Origin: Labyrinthula sp. Ha
Lineage: Eukaryota > Sar > Bigyra > Labyrinthulida > Labyrinthulaceae
NCBI GenBank assembly: GCA_015227615.1
Contig: JAALGZ010000003.1
Coordinates: forward strand, 930,001 to 994,000
Length of the DNA: 64,000 bases
Direction: 5' to 3'
Below, in pieces: positions 23,587 through 35,412 of this stretch. A program made the position numbers and the translations under genes. The notes below the pieces were generated by a model that made no database searches, was not told the DNA's origin, and worked only from the letters and a program-made list of their open reading frames with translations. How positions within the stretch are numbered: position 1 is the first letter of the stretch; each line of letters starts with the position of its first letter.

Positions 23587-26500
23587 TCAAATTATTGCAC
23601 ACCGAGTACGTTTCTTAACTTCCGTTGCTAACTTTGTCTTAAAGCGAGTCGGAACAAAGTATTCAGATAGGGTGAGATCATTATAAACAGATGCGGAAAT
23701 TCTTGTCTTATATTCCTGTACTAACTTCGTATACAATCCAGGTTCTTCAAGGTTGGCATATAGATTGGCAGCTTCTTTAATACAACCATCAGACAACTTA
23801 GTCAAGTTCTCTTCCTTAAATATTCCTGCGGCTACCTGAAAAAATATAGCTGCTTCTTCAAACTAAAAATTAAATCTATTACCAGAATTACCTGACCAGT
23901 TTTCTTATATAGTAGAGCTATGCCAGAAATAGCTTGACCTTCTAGATTTTTCTGTTTCAGACCTATAAATGTTACAAAGGCAGAGCATATACCATTCAAC
24001 TTATTTGCCCCATCATGGAATAGTTTGCGAATATTTTCGGCCACATTTCGCGGAATAATTTTTGTCTTATCTTCAGCATGCTGCCTTTCTAACAGCTTGT
24101 ATCCAGCAATTAGATTCTGTTTTGTTAAATTTAATACATTGAGTTGAGTTTTCCTTTCCAACACTAAATTTACAGAAAACTAAAACACTACAGAGCTTGG
24201 ATTGTTTCGAAGGGAAACAACTTGAAGCAGTCTCTAATTTTTGAATGTCAAGTTCCGAGATCACACCAATTTCCAATTGTTTGCTCCCTATCCAGTTATA
24301 CAAGAAGAGAATAAACTAATAGAGGAAAATAGTAGTTGACTGATTTCACCATCACTCGAACCCACAACAGTTCCAGGTGCATTCATGTCAAGTTTATCAA
24401 CCACACTACATAGGAGCTGGCAGTCTAACTTACTTTCCTCCCACTGAGTGCCAGCAAAGGGTTCCAACTCTGGTTCAATCTTTGTCAAGGTGCTGTTAAT
24501 ACCAAATAAATGTCCTGTAGGAGTGTCACATATGTCAAATAAACGCTGAATGTGAGTTCTAAAATAGGCACTAAGTCAACAAATAAAAAAAGAGATACTT
24601 TTGCAGTAGATTTAAGCACTTTCCTTTATTGCTGACGCTTGCAGCTTGAAATACAAAGTTGATTACTTCAACCTTCTTGGATACTATACAGGTAGCAAAT
24701 GTACTTGTTAAGCCAGCAGCCAAGAACTGTCTAACAAAAGTGTCTAACATATTCTTGCTATCTGTTTCAATAACTTTGCCAATGAGCATGGAAGTGCTTG
24801 AACAAAGCTGTTTACTGGAAGGATTACAAAGAAGCTTCTCCAACCTACTTGTATGTAGGATAGAAAAAATAAATTGCTCAACATATGTTATCACGTAAAG
24901 TGCCACCAACCAATCAAGTGTTGTTTTTAGCAGTTTTACATAAAGATCTGGTTTAAGCAATAGATGAAGATCAGTAAGATAGTCTTCTACGGTAGCTATG
25001 ATTCTCCGGAATACATTATCAGCTTCAGCCTTGGACTTTGGATTCAAATGCATCTTTGTGAAGAGAAGATCTACAAGTATATTAATATCTGTTTCAATAA
25101 CATCAGTAACGTGCTCGAATACCTTATCCCATATTCTTTCAAGAAACTTTCTAACTTCATTTAGGTCATTTTCTGAGATGAACCCTTGTTCAATAGAGGT
25201 CTGATACACCTCATCTAAACATTCTATCAAGGTGCTACAATCATTTGCTAAACAAGCAAGTGAAACTAAATAAAACTCACTCTTCTCTATATCAAACTCA
25301 CTAGCAAGTTGATGGAGCATTGACCTACAAAAACTGCATAAAGCTACAAGGCCACAAATGTGAGTTATTTGAATAAGATATTTATGTTCAGATTTAGTAG
25401 CTAGAAAGATGGTTTCATTTATGAAGGATAGGAAATCTGTTCCTCCAAAAGATCCATTGTCGTATATGTTAGAAAGAGTTTCACAAAATGATTTTCCTAC
25501 GAGGTTTTTTATCAGTCGATTTCCAGCTTTTTGGAAACAATCTTGAACTTGGTTGACGAACTTTTTATTAAGCATTGAAACAATGCTTGCCTTCTGAATT
25601 GAAAACTTCTCCAACATTTCATCATTACCATAGATAATAAAACCGGCCAAAATATTTAGTAGATCTAACAACTTTACAGTATTTTCTATTGTCAAATCAG
25701 CTTCAAACTCTAAAAAGTAAGATTCAATAAAATCAAAATTGTTTTGCAAATACACTTGAGCAAGAGTTTGCCCTACTTCCTGTAGTTTATATATATGATA
25801 AGTTTGTTCTAATCTTCCTTTCTGTCCCTCTATAATTTCCAGCCAGTTACAAAAAAACTCTTTAGCCTCTATAGCAGCTCTTAGTCTGCCAAAAGATTCG
25901 TTCAGTTCACCTAGCACAATAAGAAACCTGACTCAAATGTACACAATATCTTGTTTTCCATATCCAACAGAGTCATACTCTCTAGCCTTGAAAGCCAATT
26001 GGGTTTTCTGTGAGCAAGCAGGAACTGCTTAAACTTCTGGGCTCCGTGCATTGCATTCTAGTAGATAAGAGTAAACAAAGAAAAAACTAAAACACCACCA
26101 ATGGAGCTTGCTTCTTGCTTTGCATAATCTTTCTTTTCTTTCAGTATTTTTAATTGTCTCAAAAGCGCTTTTTTCCATTGCTCCAACTCATCGTCACTGA
26201 AAATTCAGGAATGATAGGGATTCACCATTTGCATAGAAACCTTTTCTTGGCAAAAGAGTTTTCCAGAACAAAACCTTTTTCATCCCCGACAGTTAAACTT
26301 TTCATTTTTGACTCCTCGTTCAATACAAACTGAAACACGAAATCTCCAGTCTTATCTTTTAAATCTTCTTTTTCATTGTACCCTAACAGTAAAGTATTCA
26401 CCAGATGGAAGTATTTTCTTCTCCAAGGGTAAAACCTAGACTCAGTTCCTAGATTCAAGAACCCTGCCATACTCAAACCGTCGCGCGAATCTACATTTTC

Positions 26501-27020
26501 TACTGAATTCTCAATTGCTGTTTCTTTTGAGTCTTGTCCACTCATGGGTTCACAAGTATCACGAGGAAAATCTTGAAACTTCTTGAGAAAGAATTTCTTG
26601 TTTTGTGTAGAACAATGTTTTGCACGAAAATTTATCTCATCGATCCACACCTTAGTTTCATCTAAGTTCTTTGCTTTCAATCTGTACTTAAAACCATTAA
26701 AGTCTAGCACAAGAACACCGAAACGAGACTCTAATCGACATTCACTTAGATGTCTCAAATCTAAAGCACCCAAAGGTGGATGATTTGTTATCTTGCTCTC
26801 TTCGTTAATATAATAGTTCAAATATCCATTGTTAAAACTAAAAAACCTGCTTTGCCATTTTCCCTTTCCTGAGAGCTTCATTAAATGTCCTACTCCTTAA
26901 TTGTACAATAAAATTACCTTGAACTTTACTTGGAGCAGCTTTGTCATGCTTCTCTATTTTATCTATTTCTAATACACTATGTCGAAATCCGGTATTTTTC
27001 TTGCTTATTGGAGTGTTCAT
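23587..27020 (-). CDS. Tandem PH-domain protein with C-terminal CaaX box
   Basis: Nine exons, transcribed leftward: 26918-27020, 26226-26889, 26094-26196, 25943-26057, 24599-25910, 24341-24570, 24189-24287, 23892-24163 and 23587-23862. The introns are 28, 29, 36, 32, 28, 53, 25 and 29 nt; every phase closes, giving 1057 aa. A PH domain at about residues 33-130 starts GHLMKLSGKGKWQSRFF. A second at about 155-290 begins SMAGFLNLGTESRFYPWRR and ends with the spliced helix CDDELEQWKKAL. A long helical body follows, then a TPR-like stretch near the end (LLYKKTGQFEEAAIFFQ). The last residues are KKRTRCAII: a basic patch and a CaaX box of the kind prenylated proteins carry. Parts of the body recall exocyst Sec6-type helical bundles, but I cannot confirm this. 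A role at phosphoinositide membranes is inferred. The 53-nt intron is the least certain join. Confidence 0.82.
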
Positions 27021-27168
27021 TATAACCGATATTTAACTGCTTAATTTCTTTTTGCTTTACCTGTGCATGAAATTTCTAAACGAGTGCAAATAACTTCAAC
27101 ACAACATAAACAAATTTAATGTAAACAAGCCCAGTAAACATATACTTAGCTCTATATGAACCAAGTAG

Positions 27169-28215
27169 TTATTCCCATCTTATAGTTCCAAACAACCAGT
27201 CCCAAAATGGAGTAATACTGTAGTTACACTTAAGAACATTATGGTGCATCTCATGAAACCACGGGTTCCAATCATCAAACTTCGTCAACGCAGGGGCTAT
27301 AGGAGGCACCATGCTCATAGTTGGAACAGCTTTACCTGAATGAGATAGCACCTCTAATTGCACCAGGTAGTATGATAGTATATTCCCTTGGAAGGCATCT
27401 GTAAAAGCATCTTTGGGAACAACCTTACCCAACAGAATTAACGAGAATAGTATCGGAAACTGCGCTTCAAAGGTGAAGTCTACTACATGAAAATGATAGT
27501 TCGTCTTTATATGCGGATTAACGTGTTCATGATGTTTCTTGTGCAGCCAGTAGACAGAACGAAAGTGTAATAACCAATGGAAGAGCCAAAAAAAGAAGTC
27601 GACCGCCCATCTTGTAAATGCCACTTTGAATATAAATATCAGCGGCCTTTGCAAGAGAAAAGTAGGTTTCAAAGCATACCAATTATCATAAGTAATTCCG
27701 GTTCTCGTTGTAAACTCAAGTTTTCCCTTTTGAATAGAATCGTGGAAAATAAACGATTCCAACACCGAGAAGCCAACAATTGAAGCAAAGTTACATGTTG
27801 TATAATCCATAAGAAGCTCTGGGAGTGTTTGAATTCTACTTCTAGGTGCGAAATATGGAATGTGCTTATACACGTAATTTGTTAGGAAATAGCAATATGA
27901 TATCAGCAAATCCTGTCCCAGCATGTTACGAAAGATTACTCGAAGGTATCTTGTTAGAGGAGATTTAGGTTCCCCCAATAATATTTGAATTTTTCTGACA
28001 ATAAACGCAGTTCCTATCACTCCAACATTCGCTAGAACCCAAGCTACAAAGGGATGGTCTTGTATCCTTTCCGTGGTTGTTGGTACCAGGTTCTCCTCGT
28101 TAGACTCTTTTAAGATTTTATTTCTTCTCCTAAATACTTGATTTTTCGAAAGAATGGAATATCCACCTAAAACTGAAAATAAAGCTATAGCTGCTTTCTG
28201 CTCTTTATTTAACAT
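27169..28215 (-). CDS. Fatty acid hydroxylase/sterol desaturase family membrane enzyme
   Basis: A single-exon 348-aa protein. It carries the histidine clusters of the membrane di-iron hydroxylase superfamily: HWLLH at 213-217, HKKHH at 225-229, a lone His in LSHSG at 292, and HEMHH at 321-325, followed by a typical tail (TPFWDWLFGT). Hydrophobic segments at about 55-75, 97-117, 190-215 and 250-265 fit a multi-span ER enzyme. Family members use O2 and a di-iron centre to hydroxylate or desaturate sterols, fatty alcohols or sphingoid bases. The substrate here is unknown. It lies 148 bp upstream of the tandem-PH gene on the same strand, and a gap follows on its 5' side. The ATG at 28215 is the first in frame. 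Confidence 0.9.
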   Translation of the reverse strand: MLNKEQKAAIALFSVLGGYSILSKNQVFRRRNKILKESNEENLVPTTTERIQDHPFVAWVLANVGVIGTAFIVRKIQILLGEPKSPLTRYLRVIFRNMLGQDLLISYCYFLTNYVYKHIPYFAPRSRIQTLPELLMDYTTCNFASIVGFSVLESFIFHDSIQKGKLEFTTRTGITYDNWYALKPTFLLQRPLIFIFKVAFTRWAVDFFFWLFHWLLHFRSVYWLHKKHHEHVNPHIKTNYHFHVVDFTFEAQFPILFSLILLGKVVPKDAFTDAFQGNILSYYLVQLEVLSHSGKAVPTMSMVPPIAPALTKFDDWNPWFHEMHHNVLKCNYSITPFWDWLFGTIRWE

Positions 28216-31200
28216 TTTTTTCTTAATTTATCTTAACGGAAACCTAGGGTGCGTTATTTCTCGTGTCTCCGACTTTAAAAGAATTAAGCAGCTTGTTACG
28301 CAGACATATATTTTGGGCAATTATATATATTTATGAATTTCTTGATTCTGAAATTAAAAACATGGTTAAAAGATTTAGTTCAAGTAGAGTCTATTGACCT
28401 CTTGAAAGAAGTTCTGTTGTGAAAATAGTTTTGGTTATGCATTAACCCAGAGTTTTAGAGATCTAGAATTAACAAAACTTCCACGCATATTAATCAATGC
28501 TTAATGAAGATAAACCTTACTCGGAAACTAATATCATTAAGTATTATTTGTTAGGTATCTTATTATAATAACATTTATCAACAATTATTTGATAATCATT
28601 TTAATTCTGATAAACATGAATAGAGTTTGAATTTTATTTTGTGTCTGATGACTCTGATTTTATTCTGATTATCAATTGATTATAAAAAATCAAAAAAAGT
28701 AACGGGGAGTTGCCAGAATAAAACACTAAGAAAAATGAAGTTTAAGATTCATTTACATATTATCAAGAAAACTTGATCCCTAGTACTTGCAGAAAGTTAA
28801 ATCTCGTTCAACTTACAGCATAATTCAGCTCTTACTGCTTCCACCATGCAACTTTTTTTAAAGTGTTCTTCAACATGTCTTAAAGTCAAGAACCACATTT
28901 TAACAATTTTCTAGTCACTCACCGCCCAAAAAAAAAGAAAACTCTTTCCTTTAGCTCGATTAGAAAGAAACAGATATATGGTTTTAGTTGTCATGTAAAC
29001 ACAAAGTAATGCAAAGGGTAATCCCGCAAAATATAGCCCCGAATTTGAATTCAAAATATATTATTACAAGGTTCAACCCAACGGATTAGATGAACAAGTT
29101 TAATTTAAGCAGAATGATGTTTTATACTTTAGAGGTAAAACGTGAGAAACTATGATTACATTATTGTGAGTTTTTTCTTCTTCTGGATCTTCGCCCTCCT
29201 TAGAGCTAACCTTGCTTTCACTAAACGTCTTCGAATTGTTCTTCAATTTTATCTCTAATTATTGACCTCGTTATGTATTAATGTGAAGCTGACCACGTCT
29301 ATTTGAGTTACTAACCTTAATTAAGGTGTTAAATATCTTTGATAGAGTACCTCTCATTAACTACAGGCAGTAAATGAGATTATAGTTTGGAACCCTTTTC
29401 TTGATGAACATTCTTTATATAGCGCAATAAAATGCCTTATTATGAGTGTTTTCATTAAAGTTTAACTCAAATCGCTAAAATTTGTTCCTTGGCTATAAAA
29501 ATAAAAGCCCTCGGTAAAAACATTGAAATCAGCAAGAAAACTTGATATACTGTGCTTACCTCTCCTTTGTGTTTTATTGTTTAATAGATTGTTGTGACCT
29601 TTTTTCAAGAATTTTAAATCCTTCTTTTTTTTTTATTTCAATGCACAAAGTCTCGTTTTCCTTTTTTTTTATCATCGTTACTTTTACTTAAGTGTTTATC
29701 CCGCAGTGGATGAACTATAGGGAAAGTCATCCATACGAGTACAATCTTTTCTAATACCCAAATTGCCTTAGAAAAATACTGCATTTGAACGTCACATAAA
29801 TATACAGGTGCGTTTACACCTACCGTATTTAGTGATACTGGAACTGAGTTTCCGTGGTGACGTCTATTATCTTATGTGGCTAAAATATAATGACATCCAA
29901 TCAACTGAAATCGTACAAGTATCTATATTTCCTACACCTCATGTTCTAATAATTCTCAGGTTTTTGTGTACATTTTCCGAGTAGATACTTAGTTGACTTT
30001 TTGTTCTGGGGTATAGGCTACATTTATCGCTCTAAATCTCATTCTAAGAACTCTAGATAAGTATAACCGTAACTTTATTAGCATAAGCTTCAGCTCTTAA
30101 AGATACATAAAAACCCACAGGGTGTTTCCATACATGGGTATACTAAAACTGTTTGACTGTGGTTGTATCTTGCCGATAACTTCGGATACTGTACAGCCAT
30201 AACCAAGAGAATTTGTTATACCGGGCTTAAAAAATCCAAGCTACTCCATGTATTCGTTGATTTTCTCCACCACTCCTTCTAAATACCCACAGCTTAGTGC
30301 ATGTTATATCCATCTCATCGAATTTATTTGGACTAACATATTAAGAATTGTCAATTATTTTGCAAAAAACTGCATCAAGCAAGACTATACATTTAAGAGG
30401 GCAAAATATAGTGATAGCTACTAGTAACGGATTCGAAACAAAAAGAATATTTCAAAGTAAACTTCTAGTGCCATTAGTATCGAGTTTCAGCGCAAACTGC
30501 AGAAGAATATTATTTGTTTATTTCTGGGCCAGCTTTTCACCGCGATCCTTCAATTCTCTTAGTCAAGAATGTACCTTTTTGAAATTAAAGAAAACGAATC
30601 TTCAGTTGTACAAAATTTTTCCGAATTATAAAAATAAAATTTTACGGGTGTAGTAGTATTTAAGAAAAAAAATATCGGTCATCTTAGTCTAGTTTCCTCC
30701 TATTACTTCCAAAACTGTTCCAAGGAAAATTGTTTATAGCTGATCTCAGAACAAGAAAGATGTGAGTTTATGAAGCATTCTCGGGTATGCGCTACATTAC
30801 GTCGACGGAAAAGTGGTTTTATTTTTTTTGGATTCCCATAGTTGGCAAGGGACAGTAGTGGGCACCCCATGTGTCATGTGATTTTGCACAAATATCCCAA
30901 ATAAACCAATTTTTATCTAAACTGGACCTTACTATCAAGAGTTAAACTAGTGAAAAAGAAGGTTAAGTAGAAGAAAAACCTTTACACAGCAATACTTATT
31001 TTAAAGAGGAAAACAGAAAGGTAACATAATGTCCTTAAAACTTAGGATTAAGCTTTCGCATCCCTGTGACTAACATCCTTATCATAGGAACAAATTTTCT
31101 CCAATGAGTCTTCTTCTTTCTCTAGATTAGCTTGTTAATCCTCCTGGCCATCATCAAAAGTTGTAATTAAGCATTTCATAACCAAATGAATGTCGGAATC

Positions 31201-33125
31201 CATCACCTCAACACTATTTATCTCAAGAAAGCAGTCCTATTTAAAGTAACATGTATCAACCTATTTCTTTTAGCAGCGAAAACAACCTTTCATTGGCTAG
31301 ACAACTTTTCTACAAGATAGAAAGTCACCTGAATGGAGCTTACACTTTTATAAATATTCTCTCTTGTAGCTTATTAGTCTTACGAACGAGTTCTCCAATC
31401 TCATTGTCAGTAGCTGAGGTTTCGGCACCTTCATCATCAGTATATAGTTTTAAAATGGATAGAGATTGACACTCTTCAAGTTTATCGTCCTGTTTCCAAT
31501 GACTTTTAAATATCCTAGGCTCGAGAGTCCCAAAATCAACCAAAGTGTCCGCATCGTCTTCAAGATATTTCAACACAGATGGATCATCGAAATATCTGTT
31601 ATTAGAACAGCAAACGCTCTCTTTCCTTGATCAAGATGAAGCTTTTTCTCTTGAAGAACAATTGTGTAAAGATGTCAGATACTAATAAACATGACATGTT
31701 TTTCCAGAGTTTTTTTTATCCTCTCTCACAACAAGATATATCAACGTTCTCATCATTTACACCTGCACAGAACATCCATTTCTTGAGATAGCTTTCTATG
31801 ATAAAGAATTTACCACTCCAGCGTCTTATACTAGAAAAAATAGATAAATGGGGAGTAAAAGATCTAAGAGCTGCCTTCAATATCTTGGGCTTTCTAATCT
31901 TGTGAAGAATAATACGTACCTTGTATAAAGCCTGTTTTAATTCTGTTCGCGACTTTGCATACGAAGTAACACTTGGTGCCGCGCAATGGCTAAAATAATC
32001 TACAAATAGTCTGTCAACTTCTCTGTAAACTTGCTTATTATTAATTCTACTATCACCAGTAATTACAAGAAGGCAATCCTAATTGAAACTAAATTTCTGC
32101 ATCAACTCCCTGATGAAAGGAGCAATCTAACCTACTCTCTGGACCCCCTTTGCTAAAGAAAGCACTCCGAAAGGATAGAAGGTCATCGTGTTTTCTTCTT
32201 CTTTGGAGACATAAACAGACACCATTATTTCTATACAGTTGATGGAACCAACCCTCAATGATCAAACATAATAATACTGTTTTGACTTCTTCTTTCATCA
32301 TTTCTGCAAAAAGATATTCCCGCGTTTCATGTAGCACCTCAGAGTATTCTAACAAAGATCATGGCCTACATCTCTAGTTGCTCAATTGCTTCACTTCTCG
32401 ATAATTAAAGCAGCTGATTCTTTGGTGAAATGGTCATTACAAATCTCATTTGACCTTCTGATTTTTAGAGCCCTGTGTCAGCGTTTTTTTTCTACTTTTC
32501 TCCAATGCTTTCTACTGTGCTGAACTCTTAGTTTATCTATTGTACCTCTGTCCAGATGTGTCATTTAATGAACCATGAGACTAGTGTAGTCTTTTTTACT
32601 CCAGCAAGTCTTAGATTTCGTGCAAAATTTGCAAGAAATCTTGAACACGTATGTTTTCTCGGTATATTTGGCGATGGAAATGTCTTACTTTTGCTGCACT
32701 ATCACAAAGAGGACTGCACCTCGTCTTACAGAGTTTTCGTAGATGAAATTGGAGGTAGCCTGGGTGAAATCTACGTCCATACTAATCCGCACTTTTAGAT
32801 CATAATAACACGTTTCTGGTGATTTCTGTTGGATCAAAATTTCTATTTGAACAATATTTTGGGCAAATCTCGGGTTGCCGGTAACCTCCGCGAATTTGAC
32901 CACGCTTAAAACAAAAACATTGTTCGAAAGATGTGGGGATGGTATTTTAATCTTGGGTATGTGTGGGCGACTACGGTTGACAACCATTTCTGGGGTGATA
33001 ACTCCACAATCCACATATCGACTGATATCAAATTGAGCAAGAAGGTCGAAAGTTTGGAGAAATCATGATAGTGAATTACCGAAGTCTACGCAAATTAAGC
33101 ACATAAAATCATTGTTAGAAACCAG
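28216..33125. other. 4.9-kb gap between the two gene islands
   Basis: No intact gene. The right part (31.05-33.1 kb) carries the minus-strand gene wreck listed separately. On the left, a minus-strand 33-codon frame at about 28.81-28.91 kb begins at an ATG and reads MWFLTLRHVEEHF; it is protein-like but unmatched. A plus-strand open frame lies at 30348-30653. Other parts are AT-rich with long T and A runs (near 29.62 and 29.66 kb) and show nothing I can name. Confidence 0.35.
31045..33106 (-). pseudogene. Decayed minus-strand host gene(s), ADA3-like fragment
   Basis: Several protein-like stretches read leftward. From an ATG at 33106 a frame (MCLICVDFGNSLS) runs into a TGA and then stays open to 32685 (FDISRYVDCGVITPEM and onward). 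Next come 32089-32355 (SFRSAFFSKGGPESRLDC), about 31.93-32.07 kb (LLVITGDSRINNKQVYREV) and 31340-31600. The last contains RYFDDPSVLKYLED, GTLEPRI and NEIGELVRKTNKLQE. Its layout resembles the C-terminal part of the transcription adaptor ADA3, a weak match made by eye. A 36-nt GT-AG stretch (31308-31343) follows it, then more coding-like text that ends in stops. Some intron-sized joins look usable but others leave frameshifts, so I call it broken. Two genes may be present. Confidence 0.4.
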
Positions 33126-34379
33126 ATGCAAGTATTGTTCTCGCTTGATGACAACATTTTCATCATCCAAGTAGAATATTTATATTATAATTACCAGTAG
33201 AAATCAGCTGGTATAAAACTTCAGCTTAATACAGTATTTGAGACCGAATTTGATACTGCTTTCTGTCCAGACCTTAACAAGAACATTTCTCAGTTGGTAT
33301 TGCTAACAAAATCCGTTCATAAAAGCAAAATTATCAATGTAAGATATACAATATCAGTTGTTGTTGCATCAAAAATAGATGTTTCTATCTTCTCTGTTCT
33401 TTTGGAAAGGTTTACAAGTAAATATGAAACCAAACTTGAAATTATATCAGTCAAACTGTTCAGAACAAACAACCATTCTTCAAGCTATTTATCTTTAATT
33501 AAAATGAAAACAAAGCTACCAAGCCATTTAAAATCGTTTATGCATTCTATTGGATATCCAGTTATTGGCAGAGGTAGGCACTGCTTGAAGCTCAGCTCAA
33601 AACTAAATGGAACCTACATGGCAGTCTCGGGATTAGAATTTACTCTTCTGCAAGACTCGAACAAAACTAAATTTGATTTTGAGGTTTCTCTTTCACAAAA
33701 GTTTCTAAAGCTTCTAAATCGAGAAGAATATTTTTTCAAAGCAAGAAACAAACACATTCTTGAGAAACGAGTGTTAGATGTTGATTTTCAGCTTAGTACT
33801 AACGTTTTTCAGCCAAAGACAAGTACATTTGCTTTAGTAGAAACCGTTCTTGCCCTTAATTTACCTCCAAACTGTTGTATAATGGATATTGGATGTGGAT
33901 CTGGTTGTTTGGGAATTTGGTTGAACAAGAAAAAACCTGATTCAGTTATCTTGTCCGTAGACATAAATCCTAATGCCGTTGCTTTAACGAGAAGAAATGT
34001 ATCGAAAAATAAGTGTAGGTCAATTGAAGTGGTCCAGTGTGACGTTTTTGCCTTTGGGTTTCTTCTAGATAGGGTAGATTTACTGATGTGTAACCCGCCT
34101 TACCTATCTATCTCAAAGGCAAAACTTTATAGTAAAACTGTTCATGAACCTCATGAAGCTGTTCTTTCAGATTCCCTTTTGTTCTATCGTAAGTTGTCTC
34201 GTTTGTTCAAAGTTTCATCTGCGCCTTTCTTAGTTGTAGAAGTTCCTGGAAACAACGAAAAGATTGCAAATAAAGTTGTCCACATTTTCTTAGAAATATT
34301 GAATCTCAACGTTTCTATTGGGGTTCCCGATTTCAAAGGAATGAAAAGATGTTTAGTATTTGAAAAAATTAGTTATTAA
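33126..34379 (+). CDS. HEMK1: HemK/PrmC-type N5-glutamine methyltransferase
   Basis: Two exons (33126-33170, 33201-34379) with a 30-nt intron give 407 aa. The class I methyltransferase core lies in the C-terminal half: SAM loop MDIGCGSGCLG near residue 243, acidic loop SVDINPNA, and the catalytic NPPY near 313 (LLMCNPPYLS) that holds the target glutamine. Then comes EPHEAVLSDSLLFYRKL, as in PrmC. PrmC/HemK enzymes methylate the GGQ glutamine of release factors; here the cytosolic or organellar target is not evident. The N-terminal 200 residues are unusual and longer than in PrmC. The start is chosen because the frame stays open upstream to the tandem acceptor CAGTAG, and exon 1 supplies an ATG. 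The stop region overlaps the P5CR coding end by 11 bp. Confidence 0.82.
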
Positions 34380-35209
34380 TCAACTTCCTCAAACTTTGCT
34401 CTAGCACATCATAGGCTCCTTTTTCTTCTTGAAACTTAATTACCTGCTCATTTAGTCCACCAGGAGTTTGCTCTTGAACTAAAGTATTAAAGACGTTTTC
34501 TTCATCTTTTCTTTGTTTTGCGTCTTCCAAAAATGTTTCGAAACAACTGATCAAACTTTTCTGTGCTAGATCTTTATCAATCCCAACTGAAACAAGAAAC
34601 TTACTTGTTACATTCATTCTGTTATAAAAATCACCCATCACACAAAAAAGTGCTGAAATCTTTGAATATTCATCTTCACTTTTTGACACGACTAAATTCT
34701 AACTGAATAGAAAGTATGTACAACAGTTTCCAAGGTTTGAGAATATTTCGTAAGCCAGGTCATTTTGCGGGAAAAGAAAGGTCGTTCCTTTATGATATTT
34801 AACAGCTGGAAGAGTAATACAGCGAGTAATATTTTCTAAAGGAACAATGTTTGAAGTACAGTCATGAACTTTTTCAATTGGAGTGGCTGCTGTTACCAGA
34901 ATAATCTTGTGCTCTCTCTAAAACTTGCATAAAAACCCTCTGTACCTTGAAACTTAACTCAGAAAAAATCTGTGGAAGATGTTTATGATGAATTCCAACA
35001 ACTAGCACAGCAGCTGAGTCAAGGACTTCTTGATTTGTCTTGCAGACACAGTTGTTGCTCGACAGCGGTAAGAGCTTTTCGACATTCTGTCGTCCACGCG
35101 GTGAAAGAAAGACTTTGTTTACCACTGACAGTAACTTAGAAGAACGTATCCCTTCTACAATGGCAGTTGAAATGGTTCCAACTCCTAAAACCCCTATGTC
35201 CACGCTCAT
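34369..35209 (-). CDS. P5CR: Pyrroline-5-carboxylate reductase
   Basis: Three exons leftward: 34946-35209, 34722-34917 and 34369-34691, with introns of 28 and 30 nt, giving 260 aa, close to the usual 270. The N-terminal NAD(P)-binding Rossmann loop reads DIGVLGVGTISTAI; the family signature TPGGLNEQ lies about 30 residues from the end. Both joins restore conserved P5CR text (LVTAATPIE after the first). The enzyme makes proline from pyrroline-5-carboxylate using NAD(P)H. It is convergent with the HemK-type gene, their coding ends overlapping by 11 bp. It is divergent from the 1367-aa gene, sharing a 203-bp intergenic stretch that probably holds both promoters. Confidence 0.93.
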
Positions 35210-35412
35210 ATTTCACTTCTACACCAGTACAATTTCTTGTTTTTAAGTTGCAGTCGAAATTCTATCCTGGGTAATCCTCTACTGAGTTTTCTTTGGCTTA
35301 ATGACGTGTACATAGTAGCTGCTTCTTATAGTGACATCATTAAAAAGGTACTTTACATAACGTCCCTGATAAACCGTTGATCAATTGTTGTCGTTTGTTT
35401 CCGTTTAATTAA
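35210..35412. promoter_or_regulatory. Shared promoter stretch between divergent genes
   Basis: This 203-bp stretch separates the start codons of P5CR (minus) and the 1367-aa gene (plus), so both promoters and 5' leaders must lie in or overlap it. It includes short A/T-rich parts and GTTGATCAATTG near 35379. No TATA box or initiator can be assigned with confidence. Confidence 0.5.

Noticed and set aside
24288-24303. Separate gene beginning near 24303 on the minus strand
   Set aside because: No good ATG context, and all exon phases close when it is treated as the continuation of the tandem-PH gene through a 53-nt intron. Kept as an open point in the findings.
33294-33503. HemK-type gene starting at an internal codon (33294 or the ATG at 33504)
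   Set aside because: The frame stays open and protein-like upstream to an acceptor at 33200, and a standard 30-nt intron joins it to an ATG exon at 33126.
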